From Microbulbifer sp. YPW1 (GTDB taxonomy: Bacteria; Pseudomonadota; Gammaproteobacteria; Pseudomonadales; Cellvibrionaceae): a stretch of 64,000 nt of DNA. The stretch lies in contig NZ_CP055157.1 of the NCBI RefSeq assembly GCF_013367775.1, forward strand, positions 620,001 through 684,000, read 5' to 3'. A program made the position numbers and the translations under genes. Within the stretch, counting starts at the first letter, position 1. Each line of letters begins with the position of its first letter. Shown here in pieces: positions 47,964-57,208 of this stretch. The notes under the pieces were generated by a model, which was given only the letters and a program-made list of their open reading frames with translations, made no database searches and had not been told where the DNA came from.

Positions 47964-48497
47964 TCAGTTCTTTTCTACCTGACCGAATTCCAGCTCTACC
48001 GGCGTGGAGCGACCGAAGATCAATACCGCCACCCGCAGGCGACTCTTCTCGTAATTGACCTCTTCAACCACACCGTTGAAATCATTAAACGGACCGTCGA
48101 TAACGCGAACCATTTCACCCGGCTCAAACAGCGTCTTGGGCTTGGGCTTATCAACGGAATCATCGATGCGATTCAGGATAGCCTGAGCTTCGCGATCGGT
48201 AATCGGTGCAGGCTTGTCCGCCTTGCCACCGATGAAACCCAGCACACGCGGAGTCTCTTTAACCAGGTGCCAGGTGTCGTCATTGAGCTCCATTTCCACC
48301 AGCACGTAGCCAGGGAAGAACTTGCGCTCACTTTTGCGCTTCTGACCGGCACGCATTTCCACCACTTCCTCGGTGGGGACCAACACCTCTCCGAAGAGGT
48401 GATCCATCTCGTGCAGCTCAATGCGCTCCTTGAGAGAAGTCTTTACACGCTTCTCATAGCCGGAGTAAGCCTGAACTACATACCAATGCTTTGCCAT
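47964..48497 (-). CDS. nusG: Transcription termination/antitermination factor NusG
   Basis: 177 residues (E. coli 181). N-terminal NGN domain begins [20 protein letters not shown]-terminal KOW domain has [24 protein letters not shown]. NusG binds RNA polymerase clamp and couples to S10 or Rho. Ten bases after secE. Confidence 0.98.
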   Translation of the reverse strand: MAKHWYVVQAYSGYEKRVKTSLKERIELHEMDHLFGEVLVPTEEVVEMRAGQKRKSERKFFPGYVLVEMELNDDTWHLVKETPRVLGFIGGKADKPAPITDREAQAILNRIDDSVDKPKPKTLFEPGEMVRVIDGPFNDFNGVVEEVNYEKSRLRVAVLIFGRSTPVELEFGQVEKN

Positions 48498-48507
48498 GGA
48501 TTAACCT

Positions 48508-48876
48508 TTAGCCAATGATCTTGGAGGCAGCCCAACCGAGGCCGGAATCCAGCGCCCACAGAATGACAGCCATCAGCAGCACGAACACCACCACAATCAA
48601 AGTGGTCTGGGTCGCTTCCTGACGAGTCGGCCAAACTACGCGGCGCACTTCATTCTGCGCCTCCCGCAACAGATTCCAGAAGGAATTACCCTTCTCGGTC
48701 TGCACTGCAACAAATACAGCCGCCAGGCAAAGCGCAACGATTGCCAGCACACGATACAGCAGGGGGATTTCGGCGTAGTAGGAATTGCCCGCCACAGCAG
48801 CACCAACAAGCAGCACCACTACCAGCCACTTAAGGCCGTCAAGACGAAAGGTTTTCGCCTCTACTTTAGCATTCAT
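48508..48876 (-). CDS. secE: Preprotein translocase subunit SecE (three-helix form)
   Basis: 122 residues (E. coli 127). Two N-terminal helices (about 16-32 and 42-60) precede the essential amphipathic segment NEVRRVVWPTRQEATQT and the third helix (about 93-110). Clamps SecY. Lies 117 bases after tRNA-Trp, and shares a start region with nusG. Confidence 0.97.
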   Translation of the reverse strand: MNAKVEAKTFRLDGLKWLVVVLLVGAAVAGNSYYAEIPLLYRVLAIVALCLAAVFVAVQTEKGNSFWNLLREAQNEVRRVVWPTRQEATQTTLIVVVFVLLMAVILWALDSGLGWAASKIIG

Positions 48877-48993
48877 ACAAAGAAGCCTTTAGCGCGCCCA
48901 GTTACTGCAAGGCGCCTTTATTGCCAACGACCGCAAAGAGCGACAGCAGTACAGGATAGCCCAACTGCAGGCCCCTTGCGGGCATCTGAAAGT

Positions 48994-49069
48994 TGGCAGG
49001 CCAGGAGGGACTCGAACCCCCAACAGCCGGTTTTGGAGACCGGTGCTCTACCAATTGAACTACTGGCCT
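48994..49069 (-). tRNA. tRNA-Trp (CCA)
   Basis: A 76-base cloverleaf beginning AGGCCAGTAGTTCAATTGG, with anticodon loop CTCCAAA (anticodon CCA), T-loop GGTTCGAGTCC and encoded 3' CCA. Positioned between tuf copy 2 and secE, as in Pseudomonas. Confidence 0.97.
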
Positions 49070-49192
49070 GGAACACATCCGGGGGCAAAACGCGTCACCA
49101 CCGGAAAAAACGAGGGGCGGATCATACCACCCACCCCAGCGTTTGCAAGCGTGACCACCAATTCATTATGGCGATCACACCCGCGCCATCGA

Positions 49193-50386
49193 TTACTCGA
49201 TGATTTTGGCTACAACGCCAGCGCCAACGGTACGGCCACCTTCGCGGATCGCGAAGCGCAGACCGTCTTCCATGGCGATCGGAGCGATCAGGGTAACGGT
49301 CATCTGAACGTTGTCGCCCGGCATTACCATCTCGGTACCTTCCGGCAGCTCACACGCACCAGTCACGTCAGTGGTACGGAAGTAGAACTGCGGACGATAG
49401 CCCTTGAAGAACGGGGTGTGACGACCACCTTCGTCCTTGGACAGCACATACACTTCCGCTTCGAACTTGGTGTGCGGAGTGATGGAGCCCGGCTTGGCCA
49501 GTACCTGACCACGCTCTACTTCGTCACGCTTGGTACCGCGCAGCAGGGCGCCGATGTTCTCACCAGCACGACCTTCGTCGAGCAGTTTGCGGAACATTTC
49601 AACACCGGTACAGGTGGTAGAAGTGGTCTCTTTGATACCAACGATCTGGATCTCGTCACCAGTGCGGATGATGCCACGCTCTACACGACCGGTTACTACG
49701 GTACCGCGACCAGAGATAGAGAATACGTCTTCGATCGGCATCAGGAACGGCTGATCTACCGCACGCTCCGGCTCCGGGATGTACTCGTCCAGGGTTTCAA
49801 CCAGCTTCTTAACAGCGGTGGTACCCATTTCGTTGTCGTCTTCGCCGTTCAGCGCCATCAGAGCAGAACCGGTGATGATCGGAGTGTCGTCACCCGGGAA
49901 CTCGTACTGGTCCAGAAGTTCGCGAACTTCCATCTCAACCAGCTCCAGCAGCTCTTCGTCGTCAACCATGTCGGCTTTGTTCAGGAATACCACGATGTAC
50001 GGTACACCTACCTGACGAGACAGCAGGATGTGCTCACGAGTCTGCGGCATGGGGCCGTCAGCTGCGGAACACACCAGGATAGCGCCGTCCATCTGAGCAG
50101 CACCGGTGATCATATTCTTAACGTAGTCGGCGTGTCCCGGGCAGTCTACGTGCGCGTAGTGACGGGTCGGAGACTCGTATTCAACGTGAGAGGTGGCAAT
50201 GGTGATACCGCGCTCACGCTCTTCCGGTGCGTTATCGATACCATCGAAGGCAACGGCAGAGCCGCCCCACACTTCGGCACACACGCGAGTCAGCGCTGCA
50301 GTCAGAGTGGTCTTACCATGGTCAACGTGACCAATGGTGCCCACGTTCACGTGGGGCTTGGAACGTTCAAACTTTTCTTTTGCCAT
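49193..50386 (-). CDS. tuf: Elongation factor Tu, copy 2 (standard length)
   Basis: 397 residues, the usual proteobacterial length. After NKAD it reads [19 protein letters not shown], the common form without the insertion of copy 1. The ATG at 50386 gives [16 protein letters not shown]. It is transcribed behind the tRNA-Thr/Tyr/Gly/Thr cluster, the arrangement of E. coli tufB. No clear terminator was found in the 123 bases between its stop and tRNA-Trp. Confidence 0.98.
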   Translation of the reverse strand: MAKEKFERSKPHVNVGTIGHVDHGKTTLTAALTRVCAEVWGGSAVAFDGIDNAPEERERGITIATSHVEYESPTRHYAHVDCPGHADYVKNMITGAAQMDGAILVCSAADGPMPQTREHILLSRQVGVPYIVVFLNKADMVDDEELLELVEMEVRELLDQYEFPGDDTPIITGSALMALNGEDDNEMGTTAVKKLVETLDEYIPEPERAVDQPFLMPIEDVFSISGRGTVVTGRVERGIIRTGDEIQIVGIKETTSTTCTGVEMFRKLLDEGRAGENIGALLRGTKRDEVERGQVLAKPGSITPHTKFEAEVYVLSKDEGGRHTPFFKGYRPQFYFRTTDVTGACELPEGTEMVMPGDNVQMTVTLIAPIAMEDGLRFAIREGGRTVGAGVVAKIIE

Positions 50387-50520
50387 TGCGGGCCTCCCAA
50401 TATAAGCGTGAGCCGAACTAGCGACCTTACCCAAGAACAGCTCCCGGGCACCCTTCCAGGAGCCAAACCGGGAACCAGTGCACCCAGGCCCGCCTGACGG
50501 CAAATAAGCCGGATACAAAT

Positions 50521-50548
50521 AGCCGCGGAGACACAAGTCACCGCGGCT
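50521..50548 (-). terminator. Hairpin between tRNA-Thr(GGT) and tuf
   Basis: AGCCGCGG and CCGCGGCT form a perfect 8-bp stem with a 12-base loop; ATTTGTAT follows on the minus strand. It may partly separate tRNA from tuf transcripts or guide 3' processing. Confidence 0.5.
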
Positions 50549-50556
50549 ACGAATAA

Positions 50557-50631
50557 TGGAGCTCATGGGCGGATTTGAACCGCCGACCTCACCCTTACCA
50601 AGGGTGTGCTCTACCCCTGAGCTACATGAGC
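50557..50631 (-). tRNA. tRNA-Thr (GGT)
   Basis: 75 bases, starting GCTCATGTAGCTCAGGGG, anticodon loop TTGGTAA (GGT), T-arm GGTTCAAATCC and encoded CCA. Last tRNA of the cluster before tuf. Confidence 0.97.
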
Positions 50632-50737
50632 ATACTCCGGACATCGACAAAAACTGTCGACACACAGGCGGGGCTGCCTGCGCTCTCACTCGACCCAAAG
50701 ATCAAGCAAGTTACCAACCAAGCTCCGCACTAAAGAA

Positions 50738-50811
<74 letters not shown>

Positions 50812-50893
50812 GCTATCGCGTGCGAAAACCTCCACGATAGAAGACCAAACAACTTCTTCTACCTTCGATGCCAGCACACAGGCATCTGAATAA

Positions 50894-50976
50894 TGGTGCA
50901 GGGGGGTGGATTCGAACCACCGAAGCTTGCGCGTCAGATTTACAGTCTGATCCCTTTGGCCACTCGGGAACCCTGC
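50894..50976 (-). tRNA. tRNA-Tyr (GTA), with one base fewer at the acceptor/D-arm junction
   Basis: 83 bases with a long variable arm, anticodon loop CTGTAAA (GTA), T-arm GGTTCGAATCC and encoded CCA. The 5' side reads GCAGGG-TT-CCCGAG where relatives have seven stem bases, then TT, then CCCGAG; the 3' side keeps CCCCTGC. The seventh acceptor pair is therefore T-C or one junction base is missing. Confidence 0.92.
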
Positions 50977-51098
50977 TCGAAAGCGGTGCGTATTTTCTAC
51001 AGCCGCCGCCTCGCTGTCAACAATTTTTTTCCTTAATTTTCACAGACTTAGCTGCTTTCTTTACCCTTCGGTAAAACCGACCAGAACCCGGAAGGAAA

Positions 51099-51174
51099 TG
51101 GAGCTGGCGAGAGGAGTCGAACCCCCGACCGGCTGATTACAAGTCAGCTGCTCTACCAACTGAGCTACGCCAGC
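51099..51174 (-). tRNA. tRNA-Thr (TGT)
   Basis: 76 bases, starting GCTGGCGTAGCTCAGTTGG, anticodon loop CTTGTAA (TGT), T-arm GGTTCGACTCC, encoded CCA. First tRNA of the cluster. Confidence 0.97.
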
Positions 51175-51246
51175 ATGCCCATACTTGAACCCTAAAAAGG
51201 ACTCACCACTCCGGGCGTTGTTGACACCCCCTGAAGTGGAGGCGGG

Positions 51247-51275
51247 ATTCTAGGGGAACTGTCCGCGACAAGCAA
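51247..51275 (-). promoter_or_regulatory. Promoter of the tRNA-tuf operon
   Basis: TTGCTT and TAGAAT are 17 bases apart on the minus strand, followed by a GC-rich discriminator (CCCGCC) typical of growth-rate and ppGpp-controlled stable-RNA promoters. Predicted start near 51240, about 65 bases before tRNA-Thr(TGT). Confidence 0.65.
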
Positions 51276-51333
51276 CAGTGGATTGTCGCTTTTCTTCACC
51301 CAGGCAAAACACACCCGCCAATTCTTCCTTCAG

Positions 51334-52062
51334 CTACTCCTCTTGGGCGGTACGAATCTCACTGCACAGGTTCTGGCGGCGGCCGATATCCGGATAATCC
51401 AGCTGCAGCTGACCCCAGAAATCCTCACCCAAAGAAGCCGCTCCGGAAGCGCCCTCGCGCTCCGCGAGCACTACCCAGCGTTCCAGATACGTCTGTGGCT
51501 CCTCGCGAAACTGTGCCGCGAAACCGCGATCCTGCAGTTCACCTGTCAGGGTCTCGGCACGATCTTTCTCAGAAAAAATACCGAACGAGATGCCGTTTTC
51601 CAGCGATCCCTTGGGTATCACATAGCTGTCGATACCCGCCGCCTGCAGCTCACGCAGTTTGCGAAAGGCTTCCTGAGAGGAATTCAGCGGCGCCAGGTAT
51701 ACCCAGTAGCGCATCTGCCCCTGCATTTCTATCTCGCGCATGGCGGCATTTATCTCAAGCGCCTGCAGGCGTCGCGCCACATCTTCCCCCTGATAGGCTT
51801 CGGCGAATGGGCCCACCATTGTGCACAGTGCCTCCGCCCCGCCACGGGCATTCCGCGCCGGTACCGCAGACCGCTCCGGCTTTGACGGCGGTTCAGGCGC
51901 AGGCAACGCGGCGGGATCGGCCTCGGTGACCAGCGAAATACCCCCCCCCTCTTCCGCCGCGATTACCGGCGTCACGCGCGCCGCAGTTGGTCTGTCGTTG
52001 GACAGGAACCAGGCAAACAGACCGAGATTGGCAACCGCCAACAAAATAAATATCCAGCGCAT
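51334..52062 (-). CDS. SPOR-domain membrane protein
   Basis: 242 residues. One N-terminal membrane helix (WIFILLAVANLGLFAWFL, residues 3-20) anchors a periplasmic part with a Pro-rich linker and a SPOR-like domain (about 112-190: GQMRYWVYLAPLNSSQEAFRK, FGIFSEKDRAETLTGELQDRG) that in other proteins binds denuded peptidoglycan glycan strands. In Pseudomonas a SPOR-domain gene also follows coaX, so the place is conserved. ATG at 52062; 139 bases after coaX. Confidence 0.82.
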   Translation of the reverse strand: MRWIFILLAVANLGLFAWFLSNDRPTAARVTPVIAAEEGGGISLVTEADPAALPAPEPPSKPERSAVPARNARGGAEALCTMVGPFAEAYQGEDVARRLQALEINAAMREIEMQGQMRYWVYLAPLNSSQEAFRKLRELQAAGIDSYVIPKGSLENGISFGIFSEKDRAETLTGELQDRGFAAQFREEPQTYLERWVVLAEREGASGAASLGEDFWGQLQLDYPDIGRRQNLCSEIRTAQEE

Positions 52063-52201
52063 AATGTATTCAGGTAGTTAGTACTTTGAATGCCGACAAA
52101 GGCGTCAGAGTGTTGAACAGTGCGCATTCTAGCCAACCAGAGCGTCTCAGGGGCAGCCACTGGCGCACACTGCGAGCTGCCGGGAAGCATTCGCCGCAGG
52201 T

Positions 52202-52975
52202 CTAGGGGTTGGTGAGCGCAAGCCCCTCCATCACCAGATCCTCTGCCCACTCCCCGGGACGATCACACAACGGCGCCAGCATTCCACCGTCGCCACCACA
52301 AAACAGCAAGCGCGGGCTCGCGTGCCCAGACACAGCGCAGCGGTGCGCCAGATCATCGTACACACGCTCGACCGCGCCGAGCACCATGACCGGCAAGCCG
52401 CGGTCCACCGCATCCCGCGTGTTACATCCCGGATCGAGGGAAGTGGGCTGGCTATCCGGCGGATCTACTTTTACCGCATCGGTGTCGCTATACAGAGCGC
52501 GGCGCATCAACCCCAGCCCCGGAACGATGTACCCCCCAAGATGCTGACCATCGCCCCCCAGAAGGTCCAGGGTGACGGCACTGCCGCAGTCGACCACCAG
52601 CGCCGGCGCGGGGCGGCGCCGATACGCTGCCAGCACTGCCAGCCAGCGATCCACCCCGAGCTTTGACTCTTCCCTGTACGCGCAGCGCACCCCTCCGCAC
52701 TCCGGCGTAACCCGGGCAAACTCCGGCCGAGCTCCGAGATGCTGCTGCACGTGAGAAGCGATACATTGCTCGACGGTCGCGCCCGCCACATTCGCCACCC
52801 GGACCCTTTGCGGGGCGTGCTCGCCCCAGGCCGCGGGGGGCTCCGATGCCTCCCACCAGGGCCCTGGCGCAAACGCGCCGCGCGCGAGGACCACGGGATC
52901 AGCGGCACCCGCGCCGGTTTCGATAAGACGCCACTTGGCGCGGGTATTTCCCTGGTCCAGTTCGAGTATTCTCAC
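52202..52975 (-). CDS. coaX: Type III pantothenate kinase (GTG start)
   Basis: 257 residues. CoaX phosphorylates pantothenate, the first step of CoA synthesis; it is insensitive to CoA feedback. Motifs: LDQGNTRAKWR at residues 5-15 (phosphate 1 loop), KLGVDRWLAVLAAY, VVDCGSAVTLDLL and GGYIVPGLGLM. The GTG start overlaps the birA stop (GTGA), so the two are coupled. Confidence 0.95.
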   Translation of the reverse strand: MRILELDQGNTRAKWRLIETGAGAADPVVLARGAFAPGPWWEASEPPAAWGEHAPQRVRVANVAGATVEQCIASHVQQHLGARPEFARVTPECGGVRCAYREESKLGVDRWLAVLAAYRRRPAPALVVDCGSAVTLDLLGGDGQHLGGYIVPGLGLMRRALYSDTDAVKVDPPDSQPTSLDPGCNTRDAVDRGLPVMVLGAVERVYDDLAHRCAVSGHASPRLLFCGGDGGMLAPLCDRPGEWAEDLVMEGLALTNP

Positions 52976-54045
52976 CCTTGCGCCCCCTGCCCCTTGCGCG
53001 CCGAATCTTGCTCGACCTCTCGCTCCGCGGCTCCATCGCCGGGACGCAGGGACACCTCGCCACCGTGAAAAACCTTGTGCTCACCGTCGCATTCCAGCAC
53101 CAGTGCGCCACTGCCATCGACCCCGCGCTCGATGCCACACCAGCGCTGCTGGGCGGACTGCAGACAGACCTCCGCATCGGCAAACTGATCCAGAGCCAGC
53201 CACGCATCGCGCCAGCGGGCAAACCCGCCCTCGGGATAGTCGGCAAGCATCGGCAACAGTTCATCGAGCATCGCCGCGACCAGTTGATTACGCGGAATAC
53301 CCGGACACACCTCTGCGAGGTCGATCCACGGCTGACCGATGGCCTCGGCCGCAGCATCAGGCAGGCGCATGTTGAGGCCAATACCGACCACTACGGCGCA
53401 GCGGTCGGTCAGGTCACCACTCAATTCGAGCAGTACGCCGGCCAATTTGCGGCCGCGACACCAGACATCATTGGGCCATTTCAAGCGCACATCCGGCACC
53501 TCGAAGCGCGCCAGGGCGCGGGCCAGGGCGACGCCGACAGCAAGACTCAGCCCTTCGAGCAACTGCACGCCGCCATTGAACTGCCAACCGATTGAGAGGC
53601 TGATCCCTGAGGCGAAGGGGCTCGCCCAGGTGCGGCCGCGGCGGCCGCGCCCCGCGGACTGCATTTCCGCAAGCACCACGCGTGCGTGCCCGCTTCCCTG
53701 CTCCAGGCTTGCAAGCACCCGCGCGTTGGTGGAGTCCACCTGATCAAATACCTGTAGCTCGCCCAGCAGCGGTAAGCTGGCACGCCCCAGCGAAGAGAGA
53801 ATCGACTCTGGCTCCAGCAGATCCAGACCCCCAGCGAGACAATATCCCCGCCCCTTGACCGACTCCACTTGCAGCCCCAGGGGCTCGAGCTTCTGCAACT
53901 GTTTCCACACCGCTGCGCGACTCACCCCCAGTACCTCACCGAGGGATTCACCGGAGTGAACCTCGCCATCGGCGAGCAGCAGCAACAGGGGGCGCAGTGC
54001 GGCCAGCGAACCTGCCGGCACTTCATTGGAATGACGCGAGACCAA
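52972..54045 (-). CDS. birA: Biotin--protein ligase / biotin operon repressor (probable TTG start)
   Basis: About 357 residues from a TTG at 54045 that has GGAG eight bases upstream; a TTG 45 bases further up is also open but has no ribosome-binding site. The N-terminal winged helix (GESLGEVLGVSRAAVWKQLQKLE) suggests it represses biotin genes as in E. coli. The ligase domain has SAGRGRRGRTW (biotinyl-AMP loop), RLKWPNDVW and KLAGVLLE. It biotinylates the acetyl-CoA carboxylase carrier protein. The C-terminal tail after about residue 335 is polar and extends past the usual end. Follows alr by 54 bases. Confidence 0.93.
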   Translation of the reverse strand: MVSRHSNEVPAGSLAALRPLLLLLADGEVHSGESLGEVLGVSRAAVWKQLQKLEPLGLQVESVKGRGYCLAGGLDLLEPESILSSLGRASLPLLGELQVFDQVDSTNARVLASLEQGSGHARVVLAEMQSAGRGRRGRTWASPFASGISLSIGWQFNGGVQLLEGLSLAVGVALARALARFEVPDVRLKWPNDVWCRGRKLAGVLLELSGDLTDRCAVVVGIGLNMRLPDAAAEAIGQPWIDLAEVCPGIPRNQLVAAMLDELLPMLADYPEGGFARWRDAWLALDQFADAEVCLQSAQQRWCGIERGVDGSGALVLECDGEHKVFHGGEVSLRPGDGAAEREVEQDSARKGQGAQG

Positions 54046-54099
54046 GTTAAATTCTCCGGTAATTCGGGTACTGCGAACGGTTTCCAGCAATGCCGCGGT

Positions 54100-55239
54100 T
54101 CAGCGATAACGGCGGCAGTAGCGGTGACCGAGAGAGGTCAGGATCTCGTAGCCAATGGTGCCCGCAGCGGCGCCCATATGATCCACCGTCAATGACTCCC
54201 CCAGCACTTCGATCAGCGATAGCTGTGCGCGCTGGTCCCCACTGAGGGCAGAGACATCAAACACGGTGGTATCCATGGATACGCGCCCCAGCATCGGTAC
54301 GGGAATCCGCTGCTCCCCGGCAATCGCCACGCCGCTGCCGCGACCACTCTGGGCGCGCAGTATACCGTCGGCATATCCGCCCCTGACCACAGCCAGCCAG
54401 CTGCCAGCCACCGCAGTCTGCGTAGCGCCGTAGCCCACCGCACTGTCCCTGTGTACCTGGCGCAGCTGTATTACCGGCAGGCGCAAATTGACGACCGGGC
54501 GCATGGGGTTGGGCTGGGCAGGCGTCGGGTTGACCCCGTACAGGGCACACCCCGGGCGCACCACCTCGAACTGGAAATCTTCACCCAGACAGATACCCGC
54601 GGAGTTTGCCAGACTCGCCGGCACGTTCGGGCAGATCTCCCGCAGGCGCGCCACCATACCGGCAAAGGCGGCCTGCTGATGGCCGTTTTGCGCGTGGCCG
54701 ACCTCGTCCGCACAGGCGAGGTGGCTGAGGATCAGTTGCAGGTTCGCCTGCCGCAACAGCGCGGGCTTTGTTAACAGGTGGGCAAATTCATCCTCGCCCA
54801 TACCCAGCCGGGTCATCCCGGAATCCACCTTCAGCGCTGCCGGTGCCGCCAGCGCGTTATCGCCGGCGAAACCGAGTGTCTCATCACACCAGCGCTGTAT
54901 CTGTGCGGTCGTCACCAGCACCGGGATCAATCCGGACTCGGCACAGGCGCGCTCGCACCCCGGGCGTACACCGGTCAAAACGAAAATAGTCACAGGTCCA
55001 TCCAGAACCGATCGCAGCTGCACGCCCTCGCTCTGTGTGGCGACAAAGAAGGTCCGGCAACCGGCCTGGTACAGGGCCGGAGCCACTTGCGCCACGCCCA
55101 GGCCATAGGCATCCGCCTTGACCACCGCACCGCACTCGCAGCCGCCGTGCAGGCGCGCACGCAACCAGCTGTAGTTATGGACAATGGCGCCCAGGTCGAT
55201 AGTGAGCAGCCCTTCGCGCTCGTGATCGGAGATCGTCAC
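54100..55239 (-). CDS. alr: Alanine racemase (GTG start)
   Basis: 379 residues, PLP-dependent, making D-alanine for peptidoglycan. The PLP lysine is K41 in AVVKADAYGLG; the second catalytic residue is the Tyr in SAVGYGATQ near residue 272. LGRVSMDTTVFDVS is also a family signature. The start is GTG with AGGAAGG upstream. Located 26 bases after the ABC permease gene, a less usual neighbour for alr. Confidence 0.95.
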   Translation of the reverse strand: MTISDHEREGLLTIDLGAIVHNYSWLRARLHGGCECGAVVKADAYGLGVAQVAPALYQAGCRTFFVATQSEGVQLRSVLDGPVTIFVLTGVRPGCERACAESGLIPVLVTTAQIQRWCDETLGFAGDNALAAPAALKVDSGMTRLGMGEDEFAHLLTKPALLRQANLQLILSHLACADEVGHAQNGHQQAAFAGMVARLREICPNVPASLANSAGICLGEDFQFEVVRPGCALYGVNPTPAQPNPMRPVVNLRLPVIQLRQVHRDSAVGYGATQTAVAGSWLAVVRGGYADGILRAQSGRGSGVAIAGEQRIPVPMLGRVSMDTTVFDVSALSGDQRAQLSLIEVLGESLTVDHMGAAAGTIGYEILTSLGHRYCRRYR

Positions 55240-55265
55240 TCTTAATGCCTTCCTCTACGCCGCTT

Positions 55266-56456
55266 TCAACTGGCGGACAACAAACCTTCACGGCGCAGGG
55301 CCCGTGCGCCCACCATGACCGCAGCCAGAACTAATCCCAGAGTAACCAGAGACCCGGCGACCATCCACACGGGAGAAACCTCGCCCCCCACCAGCAGGCC
55401 CTTGAGCCACTGTTGATGCCCCACGAGCGGCAGCAACTGCCAACTGTCGGACAACTTGACCTGCGCAATGTCCAACGCCATCAGCACCACCAGCGGCGCT
55501 ATCTGGAAAATGCTCAACTGGGTCTGTGCATCCTTGAACGACTGGGAGCGCAGCGCCAGCAGAATCTGCAACACCGCCACCAGCAGCGCCAGCGGCAACA
55601 TGATCAAGCCCATGGCGATCACACCGCCGGTCGTGGTGGCGCGCTGGATACCCAGCTCGGTAAGCGGCATGACCGGCATCAATAACAGCAATGTGGCAAT
55701 TGCCAGCAGCGAGCCCAGCCACCCCAGGCTCGCGACGGCGATGGTTTTGGCGGTAATGATCTGCCAGCCCGCCATAGGCTGCAGCAACAGCGGCTCCAGA
55801 CTGAGGCGCTCCCGCTCGCCGGCGGAGGTATCCACGGCGGTAGCGAGACAGGCGACAAACAGGGTCATGATCAACAACCCGGGCACTGTGGCCAGAATCA
55901 ACGCACCGCGGCTCGAAGGGGTACTGACATCGCGGGTTTCGACACGCCAGGGGGCCAGCAGCCGCGGCGCCACGCCCCGCGCAGCAAGACGCTGGGTAAC
56001 CACCAGCTGCTGCAGGGCCCCCAGGCGCTCTTGTATGTCCCGCTGGGCGCGCCCGCTGCTGGTGTCTGAACTGTTGACGTAGAGATACAGCGGCGGCGCG
56101 CGGAATCCCTGATAGCGCTGTGCAAAGTCCTCACCGAATTCCAGCACAATATCGTAATCCCCGGCGAGCAGTTCCCGCGGCGAACCACTATCCAGCGATG
56201 ACACTTCCAGATCCGGGGACTGCAATCGCTCCCGGATCAGCGGCGCGCGCTCGGCGCCCAGCAGCGCGACACGGGTAACGTCTTCGCTCTGCTTCTTGAT
56301 CATGAAGATGGTGCCGCCCGCCAGCGCGGCGGGAAACATCAGGGAAAAGCACACCGCCATTACCAGCGCCCGGCGGTCCCGCCACGCCTCCAGCAATTCC
56401 TTGCGCAGCAGCGGCGCCATCTGTTTCACGCCGCGGATCACATTCGAAATACTCAC
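55266..56456 (-). CDS. ABC-2 type exporter permease (NatB-like, GTG start)
   Basis: 396 residues with a helix near residues 28-50, a large extracytoplasmic domain (about 60-180) and five further helices in the C-terminal half, the layout of NatB/ABC-2 permeases. Conserved sequence AGERERLSLEPLLLQPMAGWQIITAK is typical of the family. It pairs with the ATPase gene just upstream, with which it overlaps (GTGA). Substrate unknown; NatAB of B. subtilis exports sodium, but function here is not shown. Confidence 0.88.
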   Translation of the reverse strand: MSISNVIRGVKQMAPLLRKELLEAWRDRRALVMAVCFSLMFPAALAGGTIFMIKKQSEDVTRVALLGAERAPLIRERLQSPDLEVSSLDSGSPRELLAGDYDIVLEFGEDFAQRYQGFRAPPLYLYVNSSDTSSGRAQRDIQERLGALQQLVVTQRLAARGVAPRLLAPWRVETRDVSTPSSRGALILATVPGLLIMTLFVACLATAVDTSAGERERLSLEPLLLQPMAGWQIITAKTIAVASLGWLGSLLAIATLLLLMPVMPLTELGIQRATTTGGVIAMGLIMLPLALLVAVLQILLALRSQSFKDAQTQLSIFQIAPLVVLMALDIAQVKLSDSWQLLPLVGHQQWLKGLLVGGEVSPVWMVAGSLVTLGLVLAAVMVGARALRREGLLSAS

Positions 56457-57208
56457 GCTGGCTCTCCTTGCATCTGCGCAACTGCTGGCCGCTGCCCGTA
56501 GGCCAGCGCCACAAAACTGTCTTCGAGATTCGTGCAGCCGGTTTCCGCCGCCAGCTGCTCCGGTGTCCCCGCGCCCACGATCTGCCCCGCCGCCATCACC
56601 AGTACCCGGTCCGAAAGTTCCGCCACTTCCGGCATCACGTGACTGGAAAACAGGATGGTGGTGCCCGCAGCCCGCAGCCGCAGCAGGGTTTTGCGCAGCA
56701 GGCGCACCGCCAGCACATCCAGGCCGCGGGTAGGCTCATCCAGGATCAGGTGGCGGGGGCGATGTACCAGCGCCCGAGCCAGGGAGACCTTCATGCGCTC
56801 CCCCTGGGAAAATCCTTTGGTGCGCCGGTCCCACAGGGCATCCAGCTCGAGCTCCTCACGCACAGCCTGCAGTGCCTCCTGCAGCGCCGCGCCGGTGAGC
56901 CCCTGCATCTGCGCGAATACCGACAGGTACTCGCGTACGGTGAGCCGCTCGTAGAGCCCTTCGCGGTCGCCCACCACCCCCAGCTGGCGACGCACCGCCA
57001 TGGGATCGGAGGCGGGGTCCGCATCGCCCACCAGCACACGTCCGGAGTCTGCTTGCAGCAATCCACAGACGATACGCAGGCAACTGGTCTTGCCCGCGCC
57101 ATTGGCGCCGAGCAGAGCGGTGATACGGCCATCCGGCACTTCAAAACTCAGGTTGTGCAGCACCTGCTGCCCCTCGAAAGATTTGCAGATTTTGTCGACG
57201 CGAATCAT
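56453..57208 (-). CDS. ABC transporter ATP-binding protein (NatA-like)
   Basis: 251 residues. Walker A GANGAGKTS near residue 34, signature FSQGERMKVSLARAL (Ser-Gln in place of the usual Ser-Gly), Walker B HLILDEPTRGLD and the switch His in FSSHVMPE. An AGGAGGTGA Shine-Dalgarno precedes the ATG, and the gene overlaps the hydrolase stop by four bases (ATGA). Forms an exporter with the downstream permease. Confidence 0.93.
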   Translation of the reverse strand: MIRVDKICKSFEGQQVLHNLSFEVPDGRITALLGANGAGKTSCLRIVCGLLQADSGRVLVGDADPASDPMAVRRQLGVVGDREGLYERLTVREYLSVFAQMQGLTGAALQEALQAVREELELDALWDRRTKGFSQGERMKVSLARALVHRPRHLILDEPTRGLDVLAVRLLRKTLLRLRAAGTTILFSSHVMPEVAELSDRVLVMAAGQIVGAGTPEQLAAETGCTNLEDSFVALAYGQRPAVAQMQGEPA

